Both the position numbers and the translations under genes were made by a program. Under the pieces are notes generated by a model that worked only from the letters and a program-made list of their open reading frames with translations, did not search any database and was not told where the DNA came from. From NCBI GenBank assembly GCA_033762055.1, contig JANRLZ010000060.1, forward strand, positions 1 through 5,396: a DNA stretch of 5,396 bases, written 5' to 3'. Of this stretch, positions 1-5,396 are shown in pieces (the first letter of the stretch is position 1; each line of letters starts with the position of its first letter). This DNA is from M3007 sp033762055 (lineage in GTDB: Bacteria > Bacteroidota > Bacteroidia > Chitinophagales > Saprospiraceae).

Positions 1-1
1 T

Positions 2-652
2 CCCGAAACTGGAATGGGTTACCAAATAATTGATGCAAAACTTATTGGCAAGAGTTATAGCGACAGATACGTTGTTTATAACAGTGAGCTTATTCTAAAT
101 CTTGATAATCAGTTTTCAGAATTTAAGCGACAAGTAATTACAAGAGGATTTTCCAATGTTCTTAATGAAGCCAAACAGCTATTGATTGAAACGAATTCAA
201 TCTCACTTGTTGCAAAAAGTTCAGTCTTGGAAACAAGAATGATGAGCGAAAGCAAAAAGAAAGATAAGCATAGATATTCTGGAGGAAAAGGAGCTAAAGA
301 CAATCCCAAAGAAACTGCGGACGGTAAAGAAATTTTTGTCCGTTTATCCGCTTATGAAGATGATAAGAGAATTGATTTTCAAAACAAAAAATTGAAAGAC
401 GGAACATATACTACCACGCAAAAAGATTATTTGGACTGTGTTCTTTATGATGGTGACCCAATTGACCGATATGCTTTGCCGAATGATGAAACAATAAAAT
501 GGGCTTTTTATATTCAGCCGAAATCGTGGGACACTCTGCAAAGAGGGATTGTGCAACCTGCATTTGGACATGACGGAGGCGGAATTGAAGCATACTTTGA
601 AAATGGGACTTCAAACAATACATATTTTGACAAACGACCTTATGGGAAATAA
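2..652 (+). CDS. Putative TNT-like (NAD-glycohydrolase-type) toxin with N-terminal GMGYQ module, 5' end cut by window
   Basis: The reading frame is open to the window edge. The codons before the first ATG (base 14) give Pro-Glu-Thr-Gly, matching the 'LPEQG' before GMGYQ in the next gene, so the true start lies upstream. Residues below are numbered from that ATG. Residues 1-36 are a GMGYQ module (GMGYQIIDAKL, then a YNSELILNLD-like strand). Residues 37-85 are helical and charged, followed by a Lys/Gly-rich stretch (KKKDKHRYSGGKG). The C-terminal part has DRYALP at 151-156, a Tyr-x-Ile strand at 166-168, RGIVQPAFG at 177-185 and GGGIEAYF at 188-195. The order and spacing resemble the TNT/DUF4237 fold (RALPP, YxV, then FGQPGGGxQ), whose known members hydrolyse NAD+. 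Two family glutamines appear here as His186 and Glu192, so activity is uncertain. No signal peptide is assessable. The toxin assignment is inference; another ADP-ribosyl-type or unrelated fold remains possible. Confidence 0.6.
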   Translation, partial: PETGMGYQIIDAKLIGKSYSDRYVVYNSELILNLDNQFSEFKRQVITRGFSNVLNEAKQLLIETNSISLVAKSSVLETRMMSESKKKDKHRYSGGKGAKDNPKETADGKEIFVRLSAYEDDKRIDFQNKKLKDGTYTTTQKDYLDCVLYDGDPIDRYALPNDETIKWAFYIQPKSWDTLQRGIVQPAFGHDGGGIEAYFENGTSNNTYFDKRPYGK

Positions 653-860
653 AGTCAAAGTGCAATTGACAAAAGAGCAAACAGATTTTTTAAGTAATCT
701 ACCCGAGCAAGGCATGGGCTATCAAATTGTTGACATCAAACTAAAAGACGGTAAAGTTCTCAATGAGAAACTCGTATTTAACTCAACAATTCTCCAACTT
801 GACACTGACGAACTAATTGACCCTTTAGACATTGACACAATCCAATTACATGAAAAGTAA
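642..860 (+). CDS. Small stand-alone GMGYQ-module protein, 72 aa
   Basis: This is a 72-residue soluble, acidic protein with no membrane segment or cysteine. The start chosen is the ATG at 642, which overlaps the end of the toxin-like gene by 11 bp. The frame stays open upstream to 549, but that extension lies wholly over the neighbour's C-terminal coding sequence and is probably a shadow. No Shine-Dalgarno sequence is visible, so translational coupling through the overlap is likely. Seen directly: KVQLTKEQTDFL, then LPEQGMGYQIVDIKL, KDGKVLNEKLVFNS and a C-terminal acidic tail. The middle part aligns with the N-terminal part of the upstream protein (PETGMGYQIIDAKL and VVYNSELILNLD), so the two modules are paralogous. 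I do not know a function for the module. Its position directly after a toxin-like gene is that of an immunity gene, but its likeness to part of the toxin itself argues equally for an adaptor or regulatory role. Confidence 0.7.
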   Translation: MGNKVKVQLTKEQTDFLSNLPEQGMGYQIVDIKLKDGKVLNEKLVFNSTILQLDTDELIDPLDIDTIQLHEK

Positions 861-1010
861 AACTGCTGCCAACAAGGGCTTGCCAAAAGCGGGGGTGACG
901 TGCTTCTATGACAGTTTTGTGCTTAACCAAACTTTAGTTTTTTTAAATGAACGGTAGTGCTGAAACGCCCCGCCTTCGGCAAGCCCCGAAACTATTGTGC
1001 GTCAGCATTA
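861..1010. repeat. attC/VCR-like long imperfect palindrome in the intergenic region
   Basis: Immediately after the small gene's stop lies a structured non-coding element. Bases 875-894 pair with 968-987 at 17 of 20 positions; all three mismatches are A opposite C. The 73-nt loop holds a smaller hairpin at 929-940 (AAACT-TT-AGTTT) followed by a T-run. Outside the main stem, CTGCCAACA (863-874 region) faces TTGTGCGTCAGCA (995-1007), with a 7-nt bulge of unpaired bases (988-994) on one side only. Short outer boxes, an imperfect long stem and asymmetric bulges resemble integron attC sites and Vibrio VCRs, whose core is GTTRRRY; here the box reads ATTGTGC, so the match is imperfect. I also recall similar CTGCCAACA...TTGTGCGTCA elements between accessory genes in environmental Bacteroidota. 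The palindrome is seen directly; the recombination-site role is inference. Confidence 0.6.
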
Positions 1011-1073
1011 GAAACCATAAAAAAAAGAGGCACATTAAAATAAATTTTTCACTTTTAGAAAGGAATAAGGAAT

Positions 1074-1865
1074 ATGAAAATTGCACTCATTGACAATACC
1101 AGAGTTGAAGCAAAACCAAAGCAGGAAGCTATTTGCCCATGCTGCTTTAACCCAGTAATTTCAAAATGCGGCAATCAAAAAGTTTGGCATTGGGCTCATA
1201 AAAGTTTAACAAACTGTGATAATTGGTGGGAAGCAGAAACAGAATGGCATCGAAATTGGAAAGACAATTTCCCAATTGATTGGCAAGAAAGAATTCAATT
1301 CGACGAAAAAACTAATGAAAGACATATAGCTGATGTTCTAACCATTCATAACTTAGTTTTGGAGTTTCAACATTCACATATTGATCCTATAGAAAGACAA
1401 AAAAGAGAAAAGTTTTATAAAAATATGATCTGGGTAGTGGATGGAACTCGTTTGCAAAAAGACTATCCTAGATTTCAGAAAAAAATGGGTGAGTTTAAGT
1501 TAACAAAGCAACAAGGAGTATTTTTAGTAGATTTCGTAGATGAGGCATTCCCTAAGAGTTGGCTTAAGAGTTCAGTTCCAGTCATTTTTGACTTTAAAGG
1601 TTTATCAGGAGACGAGAGTGACCAATATAAAACCATACTATGGTGTCTATTGCCTCAAACAGATTCTTTTTCAGGCTTGATAGTAGGGTTTAAAAAAAGT
1701 GACTTTATTCAAATTGTTAAAAGCCGAGGGCAATTATTTGCAGACAGGACTGAATCTCAAGAGGAGAAAGTAACTAAAATCAATCAACTACAAATAAACT
1801 TCGCAAAAAGAGAATCAATATATTATTTGCAAAAAGGTAGATGGGTAAAAAGAGGAAGATTATGA
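1074..1865 (+). CDS. CoiA-like nuclease family protein
   Basis: This is a complete 263-residue soluble protein. Residues 20-42 form a probable zinc-binding element: CPCC at 21-24, then KCGNQKVWHWAH with His39 and His42. ETEWHRNWK (55-63) follows, matching the conserved E..WH..WK segment of CoiA-like proteins. The nuclease core is RHIADVL (83-89) and VLEFQHSHI (95-103), a PD-(D/E)xK-type arrangement with Asp87, Glu97 and Gln99 as likely catalytic residues. A lysine-rich C-terminal half without clear motifs completes it. CoiA proteins of Gram-positive bacteria act in competence during processing of incoming DNA; distant relatives occur widely without other competence genes, as here. The start is supported by purine-rich AAGGAATAAGG just upstream (1060-1070). 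Codon use is AT-rich like the genes to its left and unlike those to its right, so it belongs to the accessory block. A DNA-repair, mobile-element or defence role is possible; none is shown. Confidence 0.85.
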   Translation: MKIALIDNTRVEAKPKQEAICPCCFNPVISKCGNQKVWHWAHKSLTNCDNWWEAETEWHRNWKDNFPIDWQERIQFDEKTNERHIADVLTIHNLVLEFQHSHIDPIERQKREKFYKNMIWVVDGTRLQKDYPRFQKKMGEFKLTKQQGVFLVDFVDEAFPKSWLKSSVPVIFDFKGLSGDESDQYKTILWCLLPQTDSFSGLIVGFKKSDFIQIVKSRGQLFADRTESQEEKVTKINQLQINFAKRESIYYLQKGRWVKRGRL

Positions 1866-1985
1866 GTGTCCTACCCCATAGCCGGTTCCATTTTAAATCA
1901 TAAATACTGATTTCAACACCCGCCGGGGCGCTGAACATACTTTTTTAGCATGCTTATGGATTACGTAAAAGCAGGTTAACCCCTT

Positions 1986-3269
1986 CTACAACCACGCCAC
2001 AAACGGCTCTTCCAGGATCCTTTTCAGTTCCACCAGAAAACGCGCTGCGTCGCCGCCATTGATTACCCGGTGATCCCAGCCGATGGTCATGGGCATCATC
2101 AGGCGGGGTTCGAAACTTTTGCTGCTTTCGTTCCACACCGGTTCCATTTGGGCCGCCACGATGCTGAGGATGGCTACTTCCGGCCAGTTCACAATAGAAA
2201 GCATGTTTGTACCGCCGATGCCGCCGATATTGGAGATGGTAAAGGTGCCGCCGGTGAGGTCGTTGAGGGTGATCTTGCCGCCCTTGGTGCGGGCGCCGAT
2301 ATCGGCCAGGTCGGTCGAAATCTCGGTCAGGTTTTTTTGATCGGCGTGTTTGATGTTGGGCACATACAAACCGGCGGGCGTATCCACCGCAATACCGATG
2401 TTGATGTATTTTTTGTAAATGACTTCGTTGTTTGCCTCGTCGAGACTGGCGTTGAACTGCGGCATGCGGCGCAACAGGATGGCAACGGCCTTGGTCAGGA
2501 TGGCGGTCATGGTCAGGCTGCCGCCTGCGGCCTTGACCTGTTCTTTGTACTGCTGGCGCAGCGCTTCGAGGCGGGTGATGTCGGCTTTTTCCGAAATCCA
2601 GGCGTGCGGGATGGTATGCGTCGAATACGACATCGCCTCGGCGGTTTTGATGCCGACGTTGGTCTGTGCCTTTCGCTCGGTTTCGCCGAATTTGGAGAAA
2701 TCGGGCAGGTTGCGGCGCGGTACGCCGCCGCCCATCGCCGAGCCGCCGCCGGCATCGAGCTTTTTCTTTACATAATCCACCACATCCTTGTACGAGATAC
2801 GGCTGGCGCCGTCGGCCGGGCGTACATCGGAAAGATTGACGCCGAGTTCCTTGGCGCGTTTGCGGGCCAGCGGCGAACTGCGCAGCGCCGATGCTGCAGC
2901 GGCCGGCGCCGGCGGGGCCGGAGCGGGGGCTGCTACCGGCGCCGGTGCAGGCGCTGATGTCGGCGGGGCCGGGGTTGCCGGCGGGGGCGCAGGGGCAGTT
3001 GCGGCGGGGGCCGGCGCTGCTGCTGCGCCTGCGGCATCGGCTTTGATGCGCAGGATGAGGGAACCTTCCGTTACCTCGTCGCCTTTTTTAACCAGAATTT
3101 CTTCCACGACACCGGCCACGTCAACGGGCATTTCGGCGTCTACCTTGTCGGTTCCTACGACCAATACGATTTGTTCTTGCGTGACGGTATCGCCGGGTTT
3201 GACCAGGATCTCGGTTACTTTGCCGCTTACCCCGTCGCCCAGCGAGGGGAGTTTGTATTCGTGAAGCAT
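1986..3269 (-). CDS. Dihydrolipoamide acyltransferase, E2 component of a 2-oxo acid dehydrogenase complex
   Basis: This cytoplasmic 427-residue E2 transfers acyl groups from its lipoyl arm to CoA and forms the core that binds E1 and E3. Residues 1-76 are one lipoyl domain with the modified lysine at 42 (GTDKVDAEMP). Residues 77-128 are a flexible Ala/Pro linker. Residues 131-171 are the E1/E3-binding domain (SPLARKRAKELGV...RISYKDVV); its usual GTGPGGRI loop reads PADGASRI. Residues 198-427 are the catalytic domain, including TFTISNIGGIGG and the active-site His400 in DHRVINGGDAARF. The common Asp four residues after the His is Asn404, an exchange I recall from Azotobacter/Pseudomonas-type pyruvate E2. 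The length is typical for a single-lipoyl E2. Substrate (pyruvate, 2-oxoglutarate or branched-chain 2-oxo acids) cannot be decided, and no E1 or E3 gene is in the window. The ATG gives an N-terminus (MLHEYKLPSLGDGV) at the family's normal place. The gene starts 79 nt after the barrel-protein gene on the same strand. Confidence 0.95.
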   Translation of the reverse strand: MLHEYKLPSLGDGVSGKVTEILVKPGDTVTQEQIVLVVGTDKVDAEMPVDVAGVVEEILVKKGDEVTEGSLILRIKADAAGAAAAPAPAATAPAPPPATPAPPTSAPAPAPVAAPAPAPPAPAAAASALRSSPLARKRAKELGVNLSDVRPADGASRISYKDVVDYVKKKLDAGGGSAMGGGVPRRNLPDFSKFGETERKAQTNVGIKTAEAMSYSTHTIPHAWISEKADITRLEALRQQYKEQVKAAGGSLTMTAILTKAVAILLRRMPQFNASLDEANNEVIYKKYINIGIAVDTPAGLYVPNIKHADQKNLTEISTDLADIGARTKGGKITLNDLTGGTFTISNIGGIGGTNMLSIVNWPEVAILSIVAAQMEPVWNESSKSFEPRLMMPMTIGWDHRVINGGDAARFLVELKRILEEPFVAWL

Positions 3270-3273
3270 ACGC

Positions 3274-3319
3274 GCTGCTTTGCTGTGGTTGCTAAAAAAA
3301 TGGTCGGCAAAGATGCAGC
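3274..3319 (-). promoter_or_regulatory. Possible hairpin in the E2 gene leader
   Basis: In the minus-strand transcript, GCTGC-ATC-TTTGC (3319-3307) can pair with GCAAAGCAGC (3283-3274). This gives ten base pairs with a three-base bulge around a 23-nt loop that contains a U-run. The 3' arm ends four bases before the E2 start codon, so folding could hide the ribosome entry site. No Shine-Dalgarno sequence or Bacteroidota-type TAnnTTTG promoter box is apparent in the 79-nt gap. It may be chance; only conservation in relatives would make it convincing. Confidence 0.3.
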
Positions 3320-3348
3320 GAGTTGTCGGGAAAATGGCTGCCTGAAGT

Positions 3349-4809
3349 TCAGAAATAATAATTCACTCCTGCATTCAGTCCGGCGGCGTGGTGTCGGGGC
3401 AATGTTCTGCCGGCTGCGTCTTTGCGTGCGAAATCGCCTAAAGTGCACAAGTCGAGGGAAATGCCGAGCGAACGTCGCAGGCGATATTCTACGCCTGCGG
3501 ATGCGCGGTAGCCCCAGAAAAGTTTGCCTTTTGCGGCAAGTTGCACGGTATAAGCGTCCTGCCCATCAACAAAACGAAGGCGCGGGTGGTTCGAATTTCC
3601 GGCGGAAATTTCCAGTTCGTTTTCCAGAAAATAGTTGGCCAGTACGCCCGCCTTTATACGAGTGCGCCAGGCGCCGCTTCCCCATTCGCCGGCCAGCAGC
3701 AGGGGGACGCGCAAGATGGCAGTGCGGTGCCGGGTTTCAATTTCGAGCCGAAGCGCCTCATCGTCGGCGGGGGGCGCGCCGGGATTGCTTTGCTCCATGC
3801 GCAGACTGACTTCGGCCGTGCCGCCGTAGGTGTTCAGGTCGTATTGAAACGAACGTTGCATGGAACCGCCCGCCATACCGTCGCCGAAACGCAGTTGCGG
3901 GGTGTGGGTGGCGGTGCGAACATTTTGCTGGTAACCCAGTCCGCTTTCGATGGCCAGGTGGCCGCCGATCTTTTTGCCGGCTGTCAACCAGCCAAGGGTC
4001 GTGTAATCGGCGCCTTTTTTTTCGCTTCTGAAGGCCGGCCGGCCAGGCCGCCCGACGGGCATTCGCCCTTTTTCAACGGTAAACATCGGTTGCACAGCGA
4101 TGCCCGCATACCAGCCGCCGGGTTCGTTGACGGGTCGGACGGGGGGAGTCGGCAAAACGGCAAAAGAAACCGGTTGCCGGGGTGTTTTTTCCGGAAGGGC
4201 GATGGGTTCCGGGTGCAGCCAAATACAGGTTTCCGGCCATTTTTCAGCGGCTGCGACCCGGTCGGCGGGCACTGACAGGGTCCTGATGGTGGTATCAGCG
4301 GTTGCGGACGCCACCGGGAGGGCGCTAACGGACGTTACGGCGGCGGCATCATGGGGGGCTGCTGCTACCGGTTGAGTGGTCAGGGAGGCGACGGGCGGGA
4401 TGCCTGCTGCTGGTATGGTCTTTGTTTCCCGGCCGGCGGCAGGGTAGGGAGCCGGCGGCAAGGTAGAGAAGCGGGAAGGCGGGTTGACGGTTGAGGGGAC
4501 GGTTGTTGTACCTGTTGGCAGGTTGTTCGAAGGGTTTATTTCGGGGGGCGCTTGCGTCAGCGCCCGCAGTTTTTCCTGGTAGTAAAGGTGTTCGCAGATC
4601 AGGGTGGAGAGCAACAGGAAAATAACGCCGGCTGCCACGGCTTGCCAGCGGTATTGCCGCCACCACCGCCAGTATACCGGCCGGTCGCGCTCGTCGGACA
4701 AATCGCGTTCGACGCGTTCCCACATATCAGGCGCCGGATCTTCTTCATAGCCGTCGAACGACTTGCGAACGTAGTCGTCCAATTTATCCTCGTGTAAATT
4801 ATTTTCCAT
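3349..4809 (-). CDS. Putative anti-sigma/sensor protein: single transmembrane helix, long linker, C-terminal outer-membrane beta-barrel-like domain
   Basis: This 486-residue protein is encoded 5 nt downstream of the ECF sigma gene. A GAGG overlapping the sigma stop codon and the tight spacing suggest translational coupling. Residues 1-54 are a charged cytoplasmic head (LDDYVRKSFDGYEEDPAPDMWERVERDL), resembling heads of Bacteroidota proteins paired with sigma factors. Residues 55-72 are one transmembrane helix flanked by Arg/Trp on the inside. Residues 87-231 are a disordered Pro/Thr/Ala-rich linker. Residues 232-486 show alternating amphipathic strands starting GGWYAGIAVQP, including LAIESGLGYQQN and YRASAGVEYRL, and ending GLNAGVNYYF, a terminal aromatic like an outer-membrane insertion signal. 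There is no cleavable signal peptide, because the helix lies too far from the N-terminus. Inference: the head binds the sigma factor and the barrel-like part sits in or near the outer membrane. No classical zinc-binding anti-sigma motif is present, so the anti-sigma role rests on context. Confidence 0.75.
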   Translation of the reverse strand: MENNLHEDKLDDYVRKSFDGYEEDPAPDMWERVERDLSDERDRPVYWRWWRQYRWQAVAAGVIFLLLSTLICEHLYYQEKLRALTQAPPEINPSNNLPTGTTTVPSTVNPPSRFSTLPPAPYPAAGRETKTIPAAGIPPVASLTTQPVAAAPHDAAAVTSVSALPVASATADTTIRTLSVPADRVAAAEKWPETCIWLHPEPIALPEKTPRQPVSFAVLPTPPVRPVNEPGGWYAGIAVQPMFTVEKGRMPVGRPGRPAFRSEKKGADYTTLGWLTAGKKIGGHLAIESGLGYQQNVRTATHTPQLRFGDGMAGGSMQRSFQYDLNTYGGTAEVSLRMEQSNPGAPPADDEALRLEIETRHRTAILRVPLLLAGEWGSGAWRTRIKAGVLANYFLENELEISAGNSNHPRLRFVDGQDAYTVQLAAKGKLFWGYRASAGVEYRLRRSLGISLDLCTLGDFARKDAAGRTLPRHHAAGLNAGVNYYF

Positions 4810-4814
4810 GTGCC

Positions 4815-5345
4815 TCAGGATATTAGACTCGTTTCGAGCAGTTTTTTGAAATGTGCTTTTGCGCGCAGCAGCTGCGATTTGGAAGTGCCGACCGATATGC
4901 CGAGAATTTCGGCGATTTCCGGGTGGGTGTATCCTTCCAGAATGTGCAGGTTAAAAATGGTGCGAAACCCGGGGGGCAATTTATGCAGGATACGGATCAT
5001 GTGTTGTGCCGGCAATTCCTCTGCGGGCGCCGGTTCCTGTTCGTCGGGAAAATCCTGTCCGTCGAGTTCCAGGGTAATCAGGCTGTTTTTTTGCTTTTGC
5101 AGGTGTTGCAGGGCGGTATTGACAAACACCTTGCGCATCCAGCCTTCAAAATTGCCCACGCCGCTGTATTGTTTCAAGTCGCGAAACACCTTGACAAATC
5201 CTTCCTGCAGTACGTCTTCCGCGTCTTCCCGGCTGTTCGCGTAGCGCAGGCAAAGGGCAAACATTTTCCCTTTAAACCGCTCGAACAGTTGTTTTTGCGC
5301 CAGTCGGTCGCCCTGCAGGCAGGCTTGCAAATTGGGTTCGCTCAT
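4815..5345 (-). CDS. RNA polymerase sigma factor, ECF (sigma-70) family
   Basis: This 176-residue cytoplasmic sigma factor directs RNA polymerase to a small set of promoters. Region 2 spans about residues 12-85: MFALCLRYANSREDAEDVLQEGF, core-binding and -10-recognition helices, then FEGWMRKVFVNTALQHLQK. An acidic linker (93-111) follows. Region 4 (about 115-170) has LPPGFRTIFNLHILEGYTHPEIAEILGISVGTSKSQLLRAK, whose helix-turn-helix (141-163) contacts the -35 element. Length fits the family. I chose the ATG at 5345 (MSEPNLQ) because the protein then begins right at region 2; an in-frame ATG at 5378 would add eleven basic residues without family likeness. The next gene encodes a membrane-anchored partner, as expected for sigma/anti-sigma pairs, and autoregulation is plausible. 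Only 51 bases lie upstream in the window and no clear promoter is seen there. Confidence 0.95.
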   Translation of the reverse strand: MSEPNLQACLQGDRLAQKQLFERFKGKMFALCLRYANSREDAEDVLQEGFVKVFRDLKQYSGVGNFEGWMRKVFVNTALQHLQKQKNSLITLELDGQDFPDEQEPAPAEELPAQHMIRILHKLPPGFRTIFNLHILEGYTHPEIAEILGISVGTSKSQLLRAKAHFKKLLETSLIS

Positions 5346-5396
5346 GTTTTTTCGTCGTGTACGCGAATGCGTCAACAAGGTAGGTAGGGGTAAAAC

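Noticed and set aside
549..641. N-terminal extension of the small GMGYQ gene to the ATG at 549
   Set aside because: The extension lies entirely within the toxin-like gene's conserved C-terminal coding sequence in another frame and has no counterpart in the module's usual beginning. The ATG at 642 gives a compact module.
1921..1980. Terminator or attachment site between the convergent genes
   Set aside because: Only a 4-bp stem (CGCC/GGCG) and the octamer AGCATGCT were found; neither is joined to a proper T-run or duplicated elsewhere in the window.
2070..2957. Long plus-strand open frame (295 codons) over the E2 gene
   Set aside because: It lies antisense to an unmistakable E2 protein. Its translation has no family likeness, is rich in His/Gly/Arg runs, and is explained by GC-rich codons on the other strand.
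2886..3041. Possible DNA repeat array in GC-rich sequence
   Set aside because: This is the Ala/Pro linker of E2; irregular GCC/CCG-type codon runs encode a flexible linker and there is no fixed repeat unit.
3541..4275. Plus-strand open frame (244 codons) over the barrel-protein gene, and similar frames at 3171-3809 and 4851-5387
   Set aside because: All are antisense shadows of the sigma, barrel and E2 genes in GC-rich DNA, with no recognisable domain or plausible start context.
1..5396. CRISPR array, tRNA, rRNA or transposase
   Set aside because: No regularly spaced direct repeats, cloverleaf-like sequence, rRNA signature or transposase motif was seen on either strand.

Overview
The window joins two unlike pieces of a Bacteroidota-type genome. 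By eye, bases 1 to about 1,870 are AT-rich (roughly 35% GC) and hold plus-strand accessory genes. From about 1,986 to the end the DNA is clearly GC-richer (roughly 55-60%) and holds minus-strand genes of housekeeping and signalling type. The phylum is suggested by three things: weak or absent Shine-Dalgarno sequences, an ECF sigma factor followed directly by a membrane-anchored protein with a C-terminal outer-membrane barrel, and an intergenic palindrome of a kind I remember from environmental Bacteroidota. A Saprospiria- or Chitinophagia-like host is a guess.

Left, accessory part (plus strand). The window opens inside a gene (2-652) with two parts: a short 'GMGYQ' module and a C-terminal region resembling the TNT-type (tuberculosis necrotizing toxin, formerly DUF4237) NAD-glycohydrolase fold. 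An 11-bp overlap leads into a 72-codon gene (642-860) that encodes a free-standing copy of the same GMGYQ module. Bases 861-1010 hold a long imperfect palindrome resembling an integron attC site or VCR. A stand-alone CoiA-like nuclease gene follows (1074-1865), with an N-terminal zinc finger and a PD-(D/E)xK-type core. This looks like a cassette-like accessory cluster, but no integrase, transposase or tRNA is visible.

Junction (1866-1985). This is a short convergent gap with no convincing gene, terminator or attachment site. Base composition changes across it.

Right part (minus strand, read from 5345 down to 1986). An ECF sigma factor (176 aa) is followed after 5 nt by a 486-aa protein. That protein has a short acidic cytoplasmic head, one transmembrane helix, a Pro/Thr/Ala-rich linker of about 145 residues and a C-terminal beta-barrel-like domain ending in Tyr-Tyr-Phe. 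The pair reads as a sigma and putative anti-sigma/sensor module in which one polypeptide could bridge inner and outer membranes. After 79 nt comes a complete dihydrolipoamide acyltransferase (E2, 427 aa) of a 2-oxo acid dehydrogenase complex. It may be co-transcribed with the pair or may have its own leader, where a possible hairpin lies. No functional link between the sigma module and E2 is evident from sequence.

The points most worth a second look are the toxin-like gene with its duplicated partner module, the attC-like element beside it, and the membrane-bridging architecture of the sigma partner.
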